Origin: Marinobacter salarius
GTDB taxonomy: Bacteria > Pseudomonadota > Gammaproteobacteria > Pseudomonadales > Oleiphilaceae
Assembly (NCBI RefSeq): GCF_032922745.1
Contig: NZ_CP136693.1
Location: 4,526,001-4,590,000, forward strand
DNA: 64,000 bases
Direction: 5' to 3'
This document shows, in pieces, positions 1-8,489 of the stretch. The notes below the pieces were generated by a model. The model had not been told where the DNA came from and did not search any database. It saw only the letters and a program-made list of their open reading frames with translations. A program made the position numbers and the translations under genes. The first letter of the stretch is position 1; each line of letters opens with the position of its first letter.

Positions 1-1
1 C

Positions 2-2086
2 TACGACCAGGTACTGGACATGAGCGCCACAATCGGTAACCTGCCACAGCGCGCCGGCACAGCCGATGACAACGAACTCAACCGCTACTTCCGCATTGCC
101 CGTGGCCGGTCCCCGGCTGATAACGATTGCTGTGGCGTCCATGCCGGTGAAATGACCAAGTGGTTCGACACCAACTACCACTATATTGTCCCGGAATTCG
201 ACGCGGACACACGGTTCAGCCTGAATTCCACGCGTTTACTGGAACAACTGGCCGAAGCCAGGGCCGTAGGCGTCAATGCCAAGCCAGTTATCATCGGCCC
301 TGTCACCTACCTCTGGCTTGGCAAATCCAAGGACGATACAGACCGGCTCAGCCTGCTGGATGACTTACTGCCGGTCTATGCGGAGCTGTTACAGCTTCTT
401 GCCGACAATGGCGCAGAGTGGGTGCAGATTGACGAGCCAATCCTGGTCACAGAATTGGAAGGCGACTGGCGGCACGCCCTGAACCTGGCTTACCACAACC
501 TCAAGGCAAGCCCGGTAAAACTGTTGCTGACCACCTATTTCGGCCAACTGCGGGAAAACCTGCAACTGGCCTGTGAACTACCGGTTGCCGGCCTGCACCT
601 GGATGCGACAAAAGCCCGCGACGAAGTGTCCCGCGTGACTGACTGGCTGCCGGGGCACAAGGTTCTCTCACTGGGCGTGATCGACGGTCGCAATATCTGG
701 AAAACCGACCTGGAAGCCACCCTCGACTGGCTGGAACCGGTTTATCAGAAGCTGCGTGAACGACTCTGGATTGCGCCATCCTGCTCACTTCTACATGTGC
801 CGGTAGACCTGGACAACGAAACCACCATGGACCCGGAGATACGCTCCTGGCTGGCCTTTGCGCGGCAAAAGCTGGAAGAACTGCAGCTGTTGGCCACGGC
901 ACTTACCGATGGCCAGGATGCGGTGGCCCGGGAACTGAAGAGCAATGCAGACGCCATACTCAGCCGCAGGAACTCAACCCGCGTGACGGACCCACAGGTT
1001 CGCAAGGCGGTCGCGGCGATCACGCCTGAGCTGGGTCAACGCAAGAGCAGCTACCAGCAGCGCTCGGCGATCCAGGCAAGCCACCTGAAGCTGCCGCGCT
1101 ACCCCACAACCACTATCGGCTCGTTCCCCCAGACCAAGGATATCCGCCAAACACGGCTCAAATTTCGTAAGGGTGAGCTCGCACCCGAGGAATATCACGA
1201 GCGAATCCGCGCAGAAATCCGCCACTGCGTTGAGGAACAGGAACAGTTGGGGCTGGACGTGCTGGTCCACGGCGAGGCGGAACGTAACGACATGGTGGAG
1301 TACTTCGGCGAGCAACTGGAAGGCTACGTGTTCAGCCGCTTCGGCTGGGTACAGTCCTACGGTTCCCGCTGCGTGAAACCACCCATCCTGTTCGGCGATA
1401 TCTCCCGGCCCAAAGCCATGACCGTGGAATGGATCCGTTACGCCCAGTCGCTGACAGACAAGCCCCTGAAAGGGATGCTCACCGGCCCGGTCACCATCCT
1501 CAACTGGTCTTTCGTGCGCGACGACCAGCCCCGGAAAGACACCTGTCTGCAACTGGCACTGGCGATCCGCGAGGAAGTACTGGACCTGGAACAGGCTGGA
1601 GTGAACATCATTCAGATTGACGAAGCCGCCCTTCGCGAAGGCCTGCCCCTGCGCCAGAGCGACTGGGAGACCTACCTGGACTGGGCCATCGAAGCCTTCC
1701 GGATTACCGCCAATGGCGTGCAAAACGAAACCCAGATACACACCCATATGTGCTATTCGGAATTCAACGACATCATCGAAGCCATCGCCCGCATGGATGC
1801 CGATGTCATCACCATCGAAACCTCCCGATCTGACATGGAGCTGCTGGATGCCTTCAAGGGATTCCAGTATCCCAATGATATTGGTCCGGGTGTCTACGAT
1901 ATTCACTCGCCCAACGTGCCGGGGACTGAGCAGATCGTGTCGCTGATGAACAAGGCCGCGGAAAGAATCCCCGCCGAGCGACTCTGGATCAACCCGGACT
2001 GCGGGTTGAAAACCCGGTCGTGGGATGAGGTGATTCCGGCGTTGAGGGGAATGGTGGCTGCAGCTCGGGAGTTGCGGGAGGCGTGA
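2..2086 (+). CDS. metE: Cobalamin-independent methionine synthase, 5' end outside window
   Basis: Transfers a methyl group from 5-methyltetrahydropteroyl-triglutamate to homocysteine, the last step of methionine synthesis, in the cytosol. The frame is open to the window edge; codons before the first ATG (position 20) read YDQVLD, a stretch inside MetE proteins, so the true start lies upstream and roughly 60-70 residues are missing. Zinc/homocysteine site motifs are visible in the C-terminal half: [24 protein letters not shown] (near base 1740) and NPDCGLKTR (near base 1990). The N-terminal, pterin-binding-like half and the catalytic half are both present. The gene ends just before a hairpin shared with the convergent DUF3592 gene. 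Confidence 0.96.
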   Translation, partial: YDQVLDMSATIGNLPQRAGTADDNELNRYFRIARGRSPADNDCCGVHAGEMTKWFDTNYHYIVPEFDADTRFSLNSTRLLEQLAEARAVGVNAKPVIIGPVTYLWLGKSKDDTDRLSLLDDLLPVYAELLQLLADNGAEWVQIDEPILVTELEGDWRHALNLAYHNLKASPVKLLLTTYFGQLRENLQLACELPVAGLHLDATKARDEVSRVTDWLPGHKVLSLGVIDGRNIWKTDLEATLDWLEPVYQKLRERLWIAPSCSLLHVPVDLDNETTMDPEIRSWLAFARQKLEELQLLATALTDGQDAVARELKSNADAILSRRNSTRVTDPQVRKAVAAITPELGQRKSSYQQRSAIQASHLKLPRYPTTTIGSFPQTKDIRQTRLKFRKGELAPEEYHERIRAEIRHCVEEQEQLGLDVLVHGEAERNDMVEYFGEQLEGYVFSRFGWVQSYGSRCVKPPILFGDISRPKAMTVEWIRYAQSLTDKPLKGMLTGPVTILNWSFVRDDQPRKDTCLQLALAIREEVLDLEQAGVNIIQIDEAALREGLPLRQSDWETYLDWAIEAFRITANGVQNETQIHTHMCYSEFNDIIEAIARMDADVITIETSRSDMELLDAFKGFQYPNDIGPGVYDIHSPNVPGTEQIVSLMNKAAERIPAERLWINPDCGLKTRSWDEVIPALRGMVAAARELREA

Positions 2087-2090
2087 GCTT

Positions 2091-2119
2091 GGGGGGAGAG
2101 ACATGGATGGTCTCTCCCC
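2091..2119. terminator. Bidirectional hairpin between metE and DUF3592 gene
   Basis: GGGGAGAGAC (2093-2102) pairs with GTCTCTCCCC (2110-2119) around a 7-nt loop, in the short gap between two convergent genes. There is no long T run, so termination strength is uncertain. Confidence 0.55.
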
Positions 2120-2128
2120 ACTTCAATT

Positions 2129-2827
2129 TCAGGACGCCAATTTTGGCAGAAAGGAGGTATCTACCCAATACTGCCCGGGGTTTGTCGGGTTGATATAAAC
2201 AGGGATCGAATCACCAAGGATATGGCTTGAGGGATTGAACCACAGGTTACCGCTCCTGAATACGTGGATATCTGAAGTAACCGGGTTCTGCCACTGACAC
2301 ACAATCTGATATGGGCTCTTACCATTCATAACGAGCCTCTCGTTTCTTTCCACCCCCTGATAGCGGGATTGAACCAGCTGTCCCGTTTTGCGCAGTTTTG
2401 CCGCACTCCCGTTCCTGATGGCAGGCACCACAAACATACCAGCGCCAACCAAAAAGAACGCTGCTCCAATCCCGCCGACAATAAGGGCCACGCCCCAAAG
2501 CGAGAAGAAATCATCGATACGTGCCGACTCCGGTTCACCCGGCGCAAAAAGTACACGTACTTCCTCTCCACGACTGTAACTCGCAGGGTTGCTGCCGCTT
2601 GAGGACTGAAATTCCACCGGTCTGCCCGACTCATACTCAAATCGGACAATGGGATAATAGGCGTTGGAATCACTGGACCGTGAGCGAATCAGGTCAGATA
2701 CAACCCCGGGCTTGGCTGTTGCGGTTTCAAGAAAGGTTGAAGTGCTCTGGAATGCGAAAAAGGCGCCGGCCAGCATGCCGAGGCCTACGAGCGTAAAGAT
2801 AAGACGCAGGGTTTTAAAAGTTTTCAT
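2129..2827 (-). CDS. DUF3592 membrane protein
   Basis: Function unknown. The protein (about 232 residues from the chosen ATG at 2827) has an N-terminal hydrophobic segment, an extracytoplasmic-looking domain with the DUF3592 pattern (YYPIVRFEYESG, then YSRGEEVRVLFAPGEPESARID), a second hydrophobic segment (LWGVALIVGGIGAAFFLVGAGM) and a second beta-rich domain. An upstream in-frame ATG at 2854 adds nine polar residues; I prefer 2827 because MKTFKTLRLIF is a normal membrane-anchor start. It sits between metE and the FGE-fold lipoprotein gene, and no functional link to either is evident. Confidence 0.8.
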   Translation of the reverse strand: MKTFKTLRLIFTLVGLGMLAGAFFAFQSTSTFLETATAKPGVVSDLIRSRSSDSNAYYPIVRFEYESGRPVEFQSSSGSNPASYSRGEEVRVLFAPGEPESARIDDFFSLWGVALIVGGIGAAFFLVGAGMFVVPAIRNGSAAKLRKTGQLVQSRYQGVERNERLVMNGKSPYQIVCQWQNPVTSDIHVFRSGNLWFNPSSHILGDSIPVYINPTNPGQYWVDTSFLPKLAS

Positions 2828-3242
2828 CTCAGTTCCTTTGATCGTTTCGTCCATAGCCGAAAACGACCTGTTTTCGGCTATGGGAATTATACGCGGATGG
2901 GCTCCTATTGAAATGGTGAAGTTTGATCCCTACCTGTCTCCGACACAGTTCGCGTTAAAGGTGCCGGCTTCGACAGAAATTATGCCTACCGGACTGCAGC
3001 GATGTTTGTTTGATATACCACTCATGCGAGACCAAGATGAATTAGATCAATACCCTTTGCAGTCAACCGCCCCTGACTCCTTGCTCGATATCTCTCCGCT
3101 ACTGAGCATCGGCGCATATGATCTTCCAGTTTGTCAGAACGGACGAAAGCAACGTGTTTGTTACCTGCCAGTCGAAGCTTGGCCCTTGTCAGCCAGACAG
3201 GTAGAATACCCGCGTACATGGAATGTCACTCAATGGACTGGA
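2828..3242. other. Intergenic stretch, no gene recognised
   Basis: The plus-strand reading frame of the following lipoprotein gene stays open through this stretch, but the encoded residues match nothing I recognise and would place the signal peptide far inside the protein. A minus-strand ORF at 3022-3219 is basic and also unrecognised. The stretch presumably holds the divergent promoters of the DUF3592 and lipoprotein genes. Confidence 0.5.
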
Positions 3243-4118
3243 ATGACTATGACCACCCGCCGTACCCAGCAATCCTTTTTGCTTGCGTTATCATTGACGG
3301 CCCTGACTGGCTGCGATGCCATCAACGACTGGCACGCCATTGAGATGGTCCAGCGCAACATGGACAACATGGTGTTCGTTGAAGGAGGTGAATTCCTGAT
3401 GGGCAACCCAGGCGGATGGGCCATGGGGGCCGATACCGTTCCCGCTCATGATGTAGTGCTTGATGACTTTCATATCCAAAAGTACGAAGTCACCCAAGGG
3501 GATTTTGAGACTTTTGTGGAAGCCTCTGGTCATGTGATAAAAGCCCGCAGTTATGAAGACGATAGGCAACGATATCCCGAGCGGTTCTCCGAGGAGCTAC
3601 CCGCCGTGGTTTCCTGGTTGGATGCCAAGGCCTTCTGCCAGTGGCTCGGGAAGCAATCCGACCGCAACGTGGACTTGCCTACAGAGGCACAATGGGAATA
3701 CGCCGCCCGCTCTGGAGGCAAGTCATTTCGCCACGCCACTGATAACGGAGAACTAGAGCCGGGGCGGAACATTAGCGAAGCCAATGACCCAGCCCTGGCC
3801 CTTTACGGCAATGACCAGGACATCCCCGAACCTCCCGGTCTTTACCCTCCCAACCCTCTAGGGCTGTATGACATGTCAGCCAATGTGAGTGAATGGGTCA
3901 ACGACTACTACCAACCGGACTACTACCAGCACTCGGAACGGGTCAACCCAAAAGGACCAGAAACGGGTGAGCGCAGTTCTTTTTTTGACGCGCCACTAAG
4001 GGTTATGCGCGGAGGGGACTTCGAGGTTCCCCTCGTCGGTAGTTCTACTGTTATTCGATTGCGGGGCACTCAATCACTCGCGCCTTTGGATGGCGGATTC
4101 CGCTGTGCAGCGAACTGA
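3243..4118 (+). CDS. Lipoprotein with FGE-sulfatase (SUMF1/EgtB/PvdO) fold
   Basis: About 291 residues. The N-terminus has a basic start, a hydrophobic stretch and a lipobox ending LTGC, so a membrane-anchored lipoprotein is predicted. The rest has the order of the formylglycine-generating-enzyme fold: FVEGGEFLMGNP, a YEVTQGDFETF motif, DLPTEAQWEYAAR, NVSEWVNDYY, and a terminal VMRGGDF...GGFRC. The two catalytic cysteines of true FGE, expected between RGG and GFRC, are absent, so formylglycine chemistry is unlikely. Alternative start: ATG 3249. It faces the T6SS effector gene convergently and is followed at once by a decayed copy of itself. A role as an immunity lipoprotein for that effector is only inferred from position. 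Confidence 0.85.
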   Translation: MTMTTRRTQQSFLLALSLTALTGCDAINDWHAIEMVQRNMDNMVFVEGGEFLMGNPGGWAMGADTVPAHDVVLDDFHIQKYEVTQGDFETFVEASGHVIKARSYEDDRQRYPERFSEELPAVVSWLDAKAFCQWLGKQSDRNVDLPTEAQWEYAARSGGKSFRHATDNGELEPGRNISEANDPALALYGNDQDIPEPPGLYPPNPLGLYDMSANVSEWVNDYYQPDYYQHSERVNPKGPETGERSSFFDAPLRVMRGGDFEVPLVGSSTVIRLRGTQSLAPLDGGFRCAAN

Positions 4119-5011
4119 ATGCCTCTCAATGGACTGGACGCCCGCCGTGCCCAGCAATCCCTCGTGCTTGCGTTATCATTGACGGCCCTGACTGGCTGCG
4201 ATGCCATCAACGACTGGCACGCCATTGAGATGGTCCAGCGCAACATGGACAACATGGTGTTCGTTGAAGGAGGTGAATTCCTGATGGGCAACCCAGGCGG
4301 ATGGGCCATGGGGGCCGATACCGTTCCCGCTCATGATGTAGTGCTTGATGACTTTCATATCCAAAAGTACGAAGTCACCCAAGGGGATTTTGAGACTTTT
4401 GTGGAAGCCTCAGGACACGAAATTAAAGCGCGCTTTTAGGAAGACAAACGCAGTGAGTCCCCTGAAAGCTTTGCAAGCGAGCTCCCCGCACCTGTCTCCT
4501 AGCACGATGCTAAAGCATTCTGTCTATGGCTAGGGGAACAGACTGGTCACAAAGTGGATCTGCCCACTGAGGCCCAGTGGGAATATGCAGTACGCTCGGC
4601 AGGTAAACCGCTTCGCCATGCAACCGACAACGGAACACTGGAGCCGGGAAGGAATATCAGCGAAGCCAATGACCCCGCTCTGGCCCGTTACGGCAACGAT
4701 CTGGATATCCCCGAACCGCCCGGCCGTTATCCCCTAACCCGCTCGGGCTCTAAGACATGTCCGGCAATGTAGCAGAGTGGGTCAACGACTATTACGCCCC
4801 AGATTACTACCAGAAATCGGAGAAAGTTAATCCCACGGGCCCAGAAACAGGTAAAGCGGTACCCGTAACCCCTAAACAAAAAGAACCCGAAAGAGTCATG
4901 CGTGGTGCTGACTACGAAGGTCCAATTATCAACAGTTCTGCCGTTTCCCGGCGAGTAGTTCCTGAATCAGCTGTACCACTGAATAGCGGGTTCCGCTGTG
5001 TAAGAAACTAG
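4119..5011 (+). pseudogene. Decayed tandem copy of the FGE-fold lipoprotein gene
   Basis: The ATG overlaps the end of the previous gene (TGAATG). The reading frame is broken by TAG at 4437-4439 (copy 1 has Tyr), TAG at 4500-4502 (copy 1 has Trp), a single-base loss in the C run at 4731-4734, and, once that frame is restored, TAA at 4751-4753 (copy 1 has Tyr). Despite this, the family motifs continue to the end (DLPTEAQWEYAVR, MSGNVAEWVNDYY, VMRGADYEG, SGFRCVRN). The first part (4165-4411) is identical by eye to 3280-3526 of copy 1, while the rest has diverged strongly. The pattern is an old duplicate whose 5' end was overwritten recently. Confidence 0.9.
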
Positions 5012-5041
5012 GCTTCCGACCAAACGGGAGGGAGCAGATGG

Positions 5042-7633
5042 TTAAGAGTATAACGTCGAAAGCCATTGTTCTGTATCCTGGGCCTTGTTGGGCGATTGAT
5101 ACAAAAACCGCAGTACCAAACTCACATAGTTATTCTTGAGATCAACTACGCTACCCTTAGCTCCCCCTGCCTGTCCCATACGCCGGAGTATTTCCGTAAA
5201 CTCTCGGTGCGTTTTTACAGTATTCACAACAGAGAAAGCGGCGGATGCCAATTGCCTGTGGTCATCCCCATTCTGGCGAGGGACCCGAGACACATTCTTT
5301 GAAAACAAGTGAAGCAATTCCGCCTTGGCTTCAGGTGTGTAAGTGGCAATCTCACCATTTGTCGCCAGTTGACTCGCTGCATTAATGGCCGCTTGGTAAC
5401 TTTCCCTGGCTTCATCCCAATATTTCCTAAGATCGAGAATTGGCTTGGCTACGATATCGACCAAATCTTCGCCGCTGATCGCTTGAACACGTAACATTAG
5501 GGAGATCAGTGAAAACGCCTCGCTCTCTACCCATTCCAGGAACCGGAAATCGGACTGCTCCAAGGACCAGCGTATAAACTGCACCAGTTCCACAACCTGC
5601 AATACGCTCAGTTCAGCTGCAACGCCACCGCCACCGCCAGGCCCGAGAACTAAGTGACCTTTCAAAGTCATATAAATCTTATCCTGTGGAGATAGCCCGA
5701 TCTTAAACTCGAATCCTGCTCCGAGCCCCGCAGACAATGCGAGTTCCGGCTTTACCTCCAGCAAAGACTTGAAGTCCTTATCCGCCCCATCCCGCCTTTC
5801 CTGTTCTTCTTCGGAAAGGGTTTCACCCTGGCCTGGGGCCTGATCTCCCTGAACCTCCGCATATGCCGCTTTCCACTTCACACTAAAGGCCGCTTCGTTT
5901 TTCAGGGTACCGCCAACAAATGCTTCGCCGTTGGACTCTCCACTAATTCCAACATTCTGGGGAGCGGAAGCCACCTTCACACTGGCTCCCAGAGAAGCAC
6001 AGGCGCCTGCGAAGCCCTGAATAACATATTCCGCATCAGTCCGAATAAGGCCACAATGCAGCGAAACCAATTCGCCTTTCCTGTCCTGGTAGGACAGTCT
6101 GAAAGGCATGCCACCCTCGTTAGGAAACTTTGCTGCCAGGGAGGCCTTGCCTTCAAGCAAGCTGTAAGCACCCTCCATCTTGCCACCCACATGGGCTTCC
6201 TGCTTAACCGGATTGTAGGATGCCGACAATCCGGCTTGGGCGGCAAAGCGGAACATCTGTGCTTCCGTCGCCGCCGAGAATCGACCATCGCTTGTGGATA
6301 TATCTTCCTTGAACAACTCAATATTGAGTTGATTGAAAAAGTTGTCTTCCTTACTCTTCCATTCTGCGAGTTTGAGCTTCAGCTCACGGCTTGTCTGCAA
6401 GGCACTCAAGGCTTGTTTGCCTGCTCCCTTGAACTGGTTGGCAGACATCGCTTCTCTCACGTCTGCCATTCTCATCGGCCGCCATCCCCGGCGAAGTTGC
6501 TCCAGCGCCTCCCGGTGTATATAACGGTAACCGGATTCACCGGAGCGCTTAATCTCTGCCACATTCCAGGCTCGGGTATTACCAACATTCGGGCTGGCAA
6601 ATACCTCATTGTTGGACGGCGGGCTACCCTCCACCAAACGGCTTAGGGCTTGCTCCTGTTCCAACAACAATTGTTCTTTTTCGTCCTGAAGTTCCCGATA
6701 CTGCTCTACTTCTTCCGTATCCACCAGGCTCCACATCGTTGGGGTCGGACTGCTCGTAGAAAAGTACTCAGCAAGAGAGCGCCACCAAGAGGGGGTTGGT
6801 GTGTTCTCGATTTGATTCAGTCGCTCCCTGCGCCTTGCTAACGCTGCGATATCCCTCTCAGCGATGAACTCCGGCCAACGTGTCTGCTCTTTGAGAACCC
6901 TGGTTTCATGGGCCAATTGGGCCAGGGTTTCGTCACTAGCGTTACCGGAAGCCCGCTCAACACGGTACGCAATCTCCGCCTCTAGCCCCGCTCGAAGGTA
7001 TTCCATCCGCTCATCCAGTGTTTCAAAGGCTTGCTGCTGTCTTACAACACTGTTTCGGTGAGCATTCAGAACGGTTTCGATATCCGGCAATGTCCGTTCC
7101 AGTTCGTGAGAGAGTCTGATAAACATTCGAAGAGTCAGTTGATCCTTCGGCTCATTCGTTGGGCGCCGATACATCGGGCTCAAGACCTCACGTCGAAGTT
7201 GTTCCACCTCTCTGCGGATACGAGCACGTCGGCGCTCCTGCCGATCAAGGCGTTGTTGCGCGTGCTGCCATCGCCCCCGATATTCCTGGAGCAGTTCTCC
7301 AGCGGAATTGCTTGTAGACGTCGGCGGCAAGGCATCAAGCTCTTTCAATTCCCGCCAGACTTCTGCCTTGGCTTCGGGAATACGGTTCTGGGATTTACCT
7401 TCCGCCTGTTGAAGCTTTTGCAATGGCGCCCGAAGTTCGTTGATCGCATGGCTCAACTCATTGCACTGTCTCTCGGTCAGTGCATGTACCACATCCGCTT
7501 CACCAGTAATGTGGAGTAACTCGACAAACTCGACCTGACAATCGGCGCAAGAGGCCTCGGTGGAACTTGAATCATTTGCGGCTCGTGGCGGAGCCAAGTT
7601 ATTTCCTGGCTGTACGTCATGCTGTTGCGACAT
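5042..7633 (-). CDS. Putative T6SS cargo effector, large, toxin domain unrecognised
   Basis: 863 residues. Third gene of the vgrG-DUF4123-cargo cassette; its ATG lies inside the end of the adaptor gene (17-bp overlap), with AAGGA about 9 nt upstream. Residues roughly 40-350 are rich in Glu, Arg, Gln and Leu and look like long coiled coils. The middle (about 420-650) has repeated glycine/alanine segments of the kind GKASLAAKFP, GFAGACASLGASV and LSAGLGAGFEFKIG, reminiscent of BTH_I2691/VasX-like T6SS effectors. A glycine run (GPGGGGG) precedes a mostly helical tail. I see no lipase, nuclease, amidase or PAAR motif. Position supports an effector; the toxic activity is unknown. No conventional immunity gene follows on the same strand. 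Confidence 0.7.
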   Translation of the reverse strand: MSQQHDVQPGNNLAPPRAANDSSSTEASCADCQVEFVELLHITGEADVVHALTERQCNELSHAINELRAPLQKLQQAEGKSQNRIPEAKAEVWRELKELDALPPTSTSNSAGELLQEYRGRWQHAQQRLDRQERRRARIRREVEQLRREVLSPMYRRPTNEPKDQLTLRMFIRLSHELERTLPDIETVLNAHRNSVVRQQQAFETLDERMEYLRAGLEAEIAYRVERASGNASDETLAQLAHETRVLKEQTRWPEFIAERDIAALARRRERLNQIENTPTPSWWRSLAEYFSTSSPTPTMWSLVDTEEVEQYRELQDEKEQLLLEQEQALSRLVEGSPPSNNEVFASPNVGNTRAWNVAEIKRSGESGYRYIHREALEQLRRGWRPMRMADVREAMSANQFKGAGKQALSALQTSRELKLKLAEWKSKEDNFFNQLNIELFKEDISTSDGRFSAATEAQMFRFAAQAGLSASYNPVKQEAHVGGKMEGAYSLLEGKASLAAKFPNEGGMPFRLSYQDRKGELVSLHCGLIRTDAEYVIQGFAGACASLGASVKVASAPQNVGISGESNGEAFVGGTLKNEAAFSVKWKAAYAEVQGDQAPGQGETLSEEEQERRDGADKDFKSLLEVKPELALSAGLGAGFEFKIGLSPQDKIYMTLKGHLVLGPGGGGGVAAELSVLQVVELVQFIRWSLEQSDFRFLEWVESEAFSLISLMLRVQAISGEDLVDIVAKPILDLRKYWDEARESYQAAINAASQLATNGEIATYTPEAKAELLHLFSKNVSRVPRQNGDDHRQLASAAFSVVNTVKTHREFTEILRRMGQAGGAKGSVVDLKNNYVSLVLRFLYQSPNKAQDTEQWLSTLYS

Positions 7634-8489
7634 AGTCCGACTTCCTTATGCTTTCCATAGCTGTCAGCCTTTCACTAGCTGACCATTGTTCCTGTTTTAG
7701 AATTTCCCGGTACTCCCTGATTTCCGGAAAGTCATCACCATGCACTATGGCCAATCGTAACCAGCGTTCCTGGTCCGACACTTTTGTCATCCCTGCCCTA
7801 TGCGCTTCCAACAACCGGTCCAAAACCCAAACAGAGGGATCTTTGTGCGAAATGAGGTTACTTTCGTAATAGCTGGCGAAATCCTGGGCCTGGGCGGCGA
7901 GCCGGTAATGGGATGCTTGTCGAAGCTGATCCTCACTGACAGGGGATAGGGGCTCTTCATTTAGCACAGCATTATCGGTAACTGCCGCTATGTGCGTTCG
8001 CCAAACCCCGCCATCGTGCCAGGTCCACTGTTCCCCCGGAGGCACAAACTGATGCCGCTGCGCGTCCCCCATGACGCACAATAGCGGCCCGAGCATCCTG
8101 GGTTCATGAAAGCGCAGTAGCCGCGAACTTTCCGAGCCAAGTAACCACTTCTGACAACGATCCCGCAGGTTTGTCGGCTCCAACGATGTATGGATCAGGA
8201 CACCCAGGGGGCGGGCCTCCATGTCTTCCGTAAGCTGCTGTGTAAGCGAATGGCTGTTTCGCAGGTCCACCAGGATTGGACCACTAGACCAATTTGGTTG
8301 CCATTCACTGCCTTCAAACAAACTCCACCACGCAACGGTTTCGTTGGCCATTACATTGTAGAGCTGTTTCAGGAAGTCGTGAGCTATGGCCAGGTCGATA
8401 ATCGCATAAGAAGCAACCTGAGGTTTGTCACTCTTAGGAGACATCTCCTCAAGTGTGGTTATGTAATATGCAGCGTCCATGCTCATCAT
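7617..8489 (-). CDS. DUF4123 T6SS effector adaptor/chaperone
   Basis: DUF4123 proteins load cargo effectors onto VgrG. The N-terminal third carries the family pattern YAIIDLAIAH...WWSLFEGSEW, followed by the shared core (LLGSESSRLLRFHEPRMLGPLL) and a C-terminal helical part. The gene overlaps both neighbours: its start lies inside the 3' end of vgrG and its stop inside the effector, which implies translational coupling of all three. Start choice is uncertain: the frame opens with TTG at 8504, and ATG codons at 8489, 8486 and 8480 are all plausible; a GTGAG sits just before the first two ATGs. Confidence 0.85.
   Translation of the reverse strand: MMSMDAAYYITTLEEMSPKSDKPQVASYAIIDLAIAHDFLKQLYNVMANETVAWWSLFEGSEWQPNWSSGPILVDLRNSHSLTQQLTEDMEARPLGVLIHTSLEPTNLRDRCQKWLLGSESSRLLRFHEPRMLGPLLCVMGDAQRHQFVPPGEQWTWHDGGVWRTHIAAVTDNAVLNEEPLSPVSEDQLRQASHYRLAAQAQDFASYYESNLISHKDPSVWVLDRLLEAHRAGMTKVSDQERWLRLAIVHGDDFPEIREYREILKQEQWSASERLTAMESIRKSDYVATA

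Noticed and set aside
974..2104. 376-residue minus-strand ORF opposite metE
   Set aside because: Antisense to conserved MetE motifs, with no recognisable protein content.
2664..3242. N-terminal extension of the FGE-fold lipoprotein ORF
   Set aside because: Would bury a clear lipoprotein signal peptide about 190 residues inside the protein; the second copy also begins at the signal peptide.
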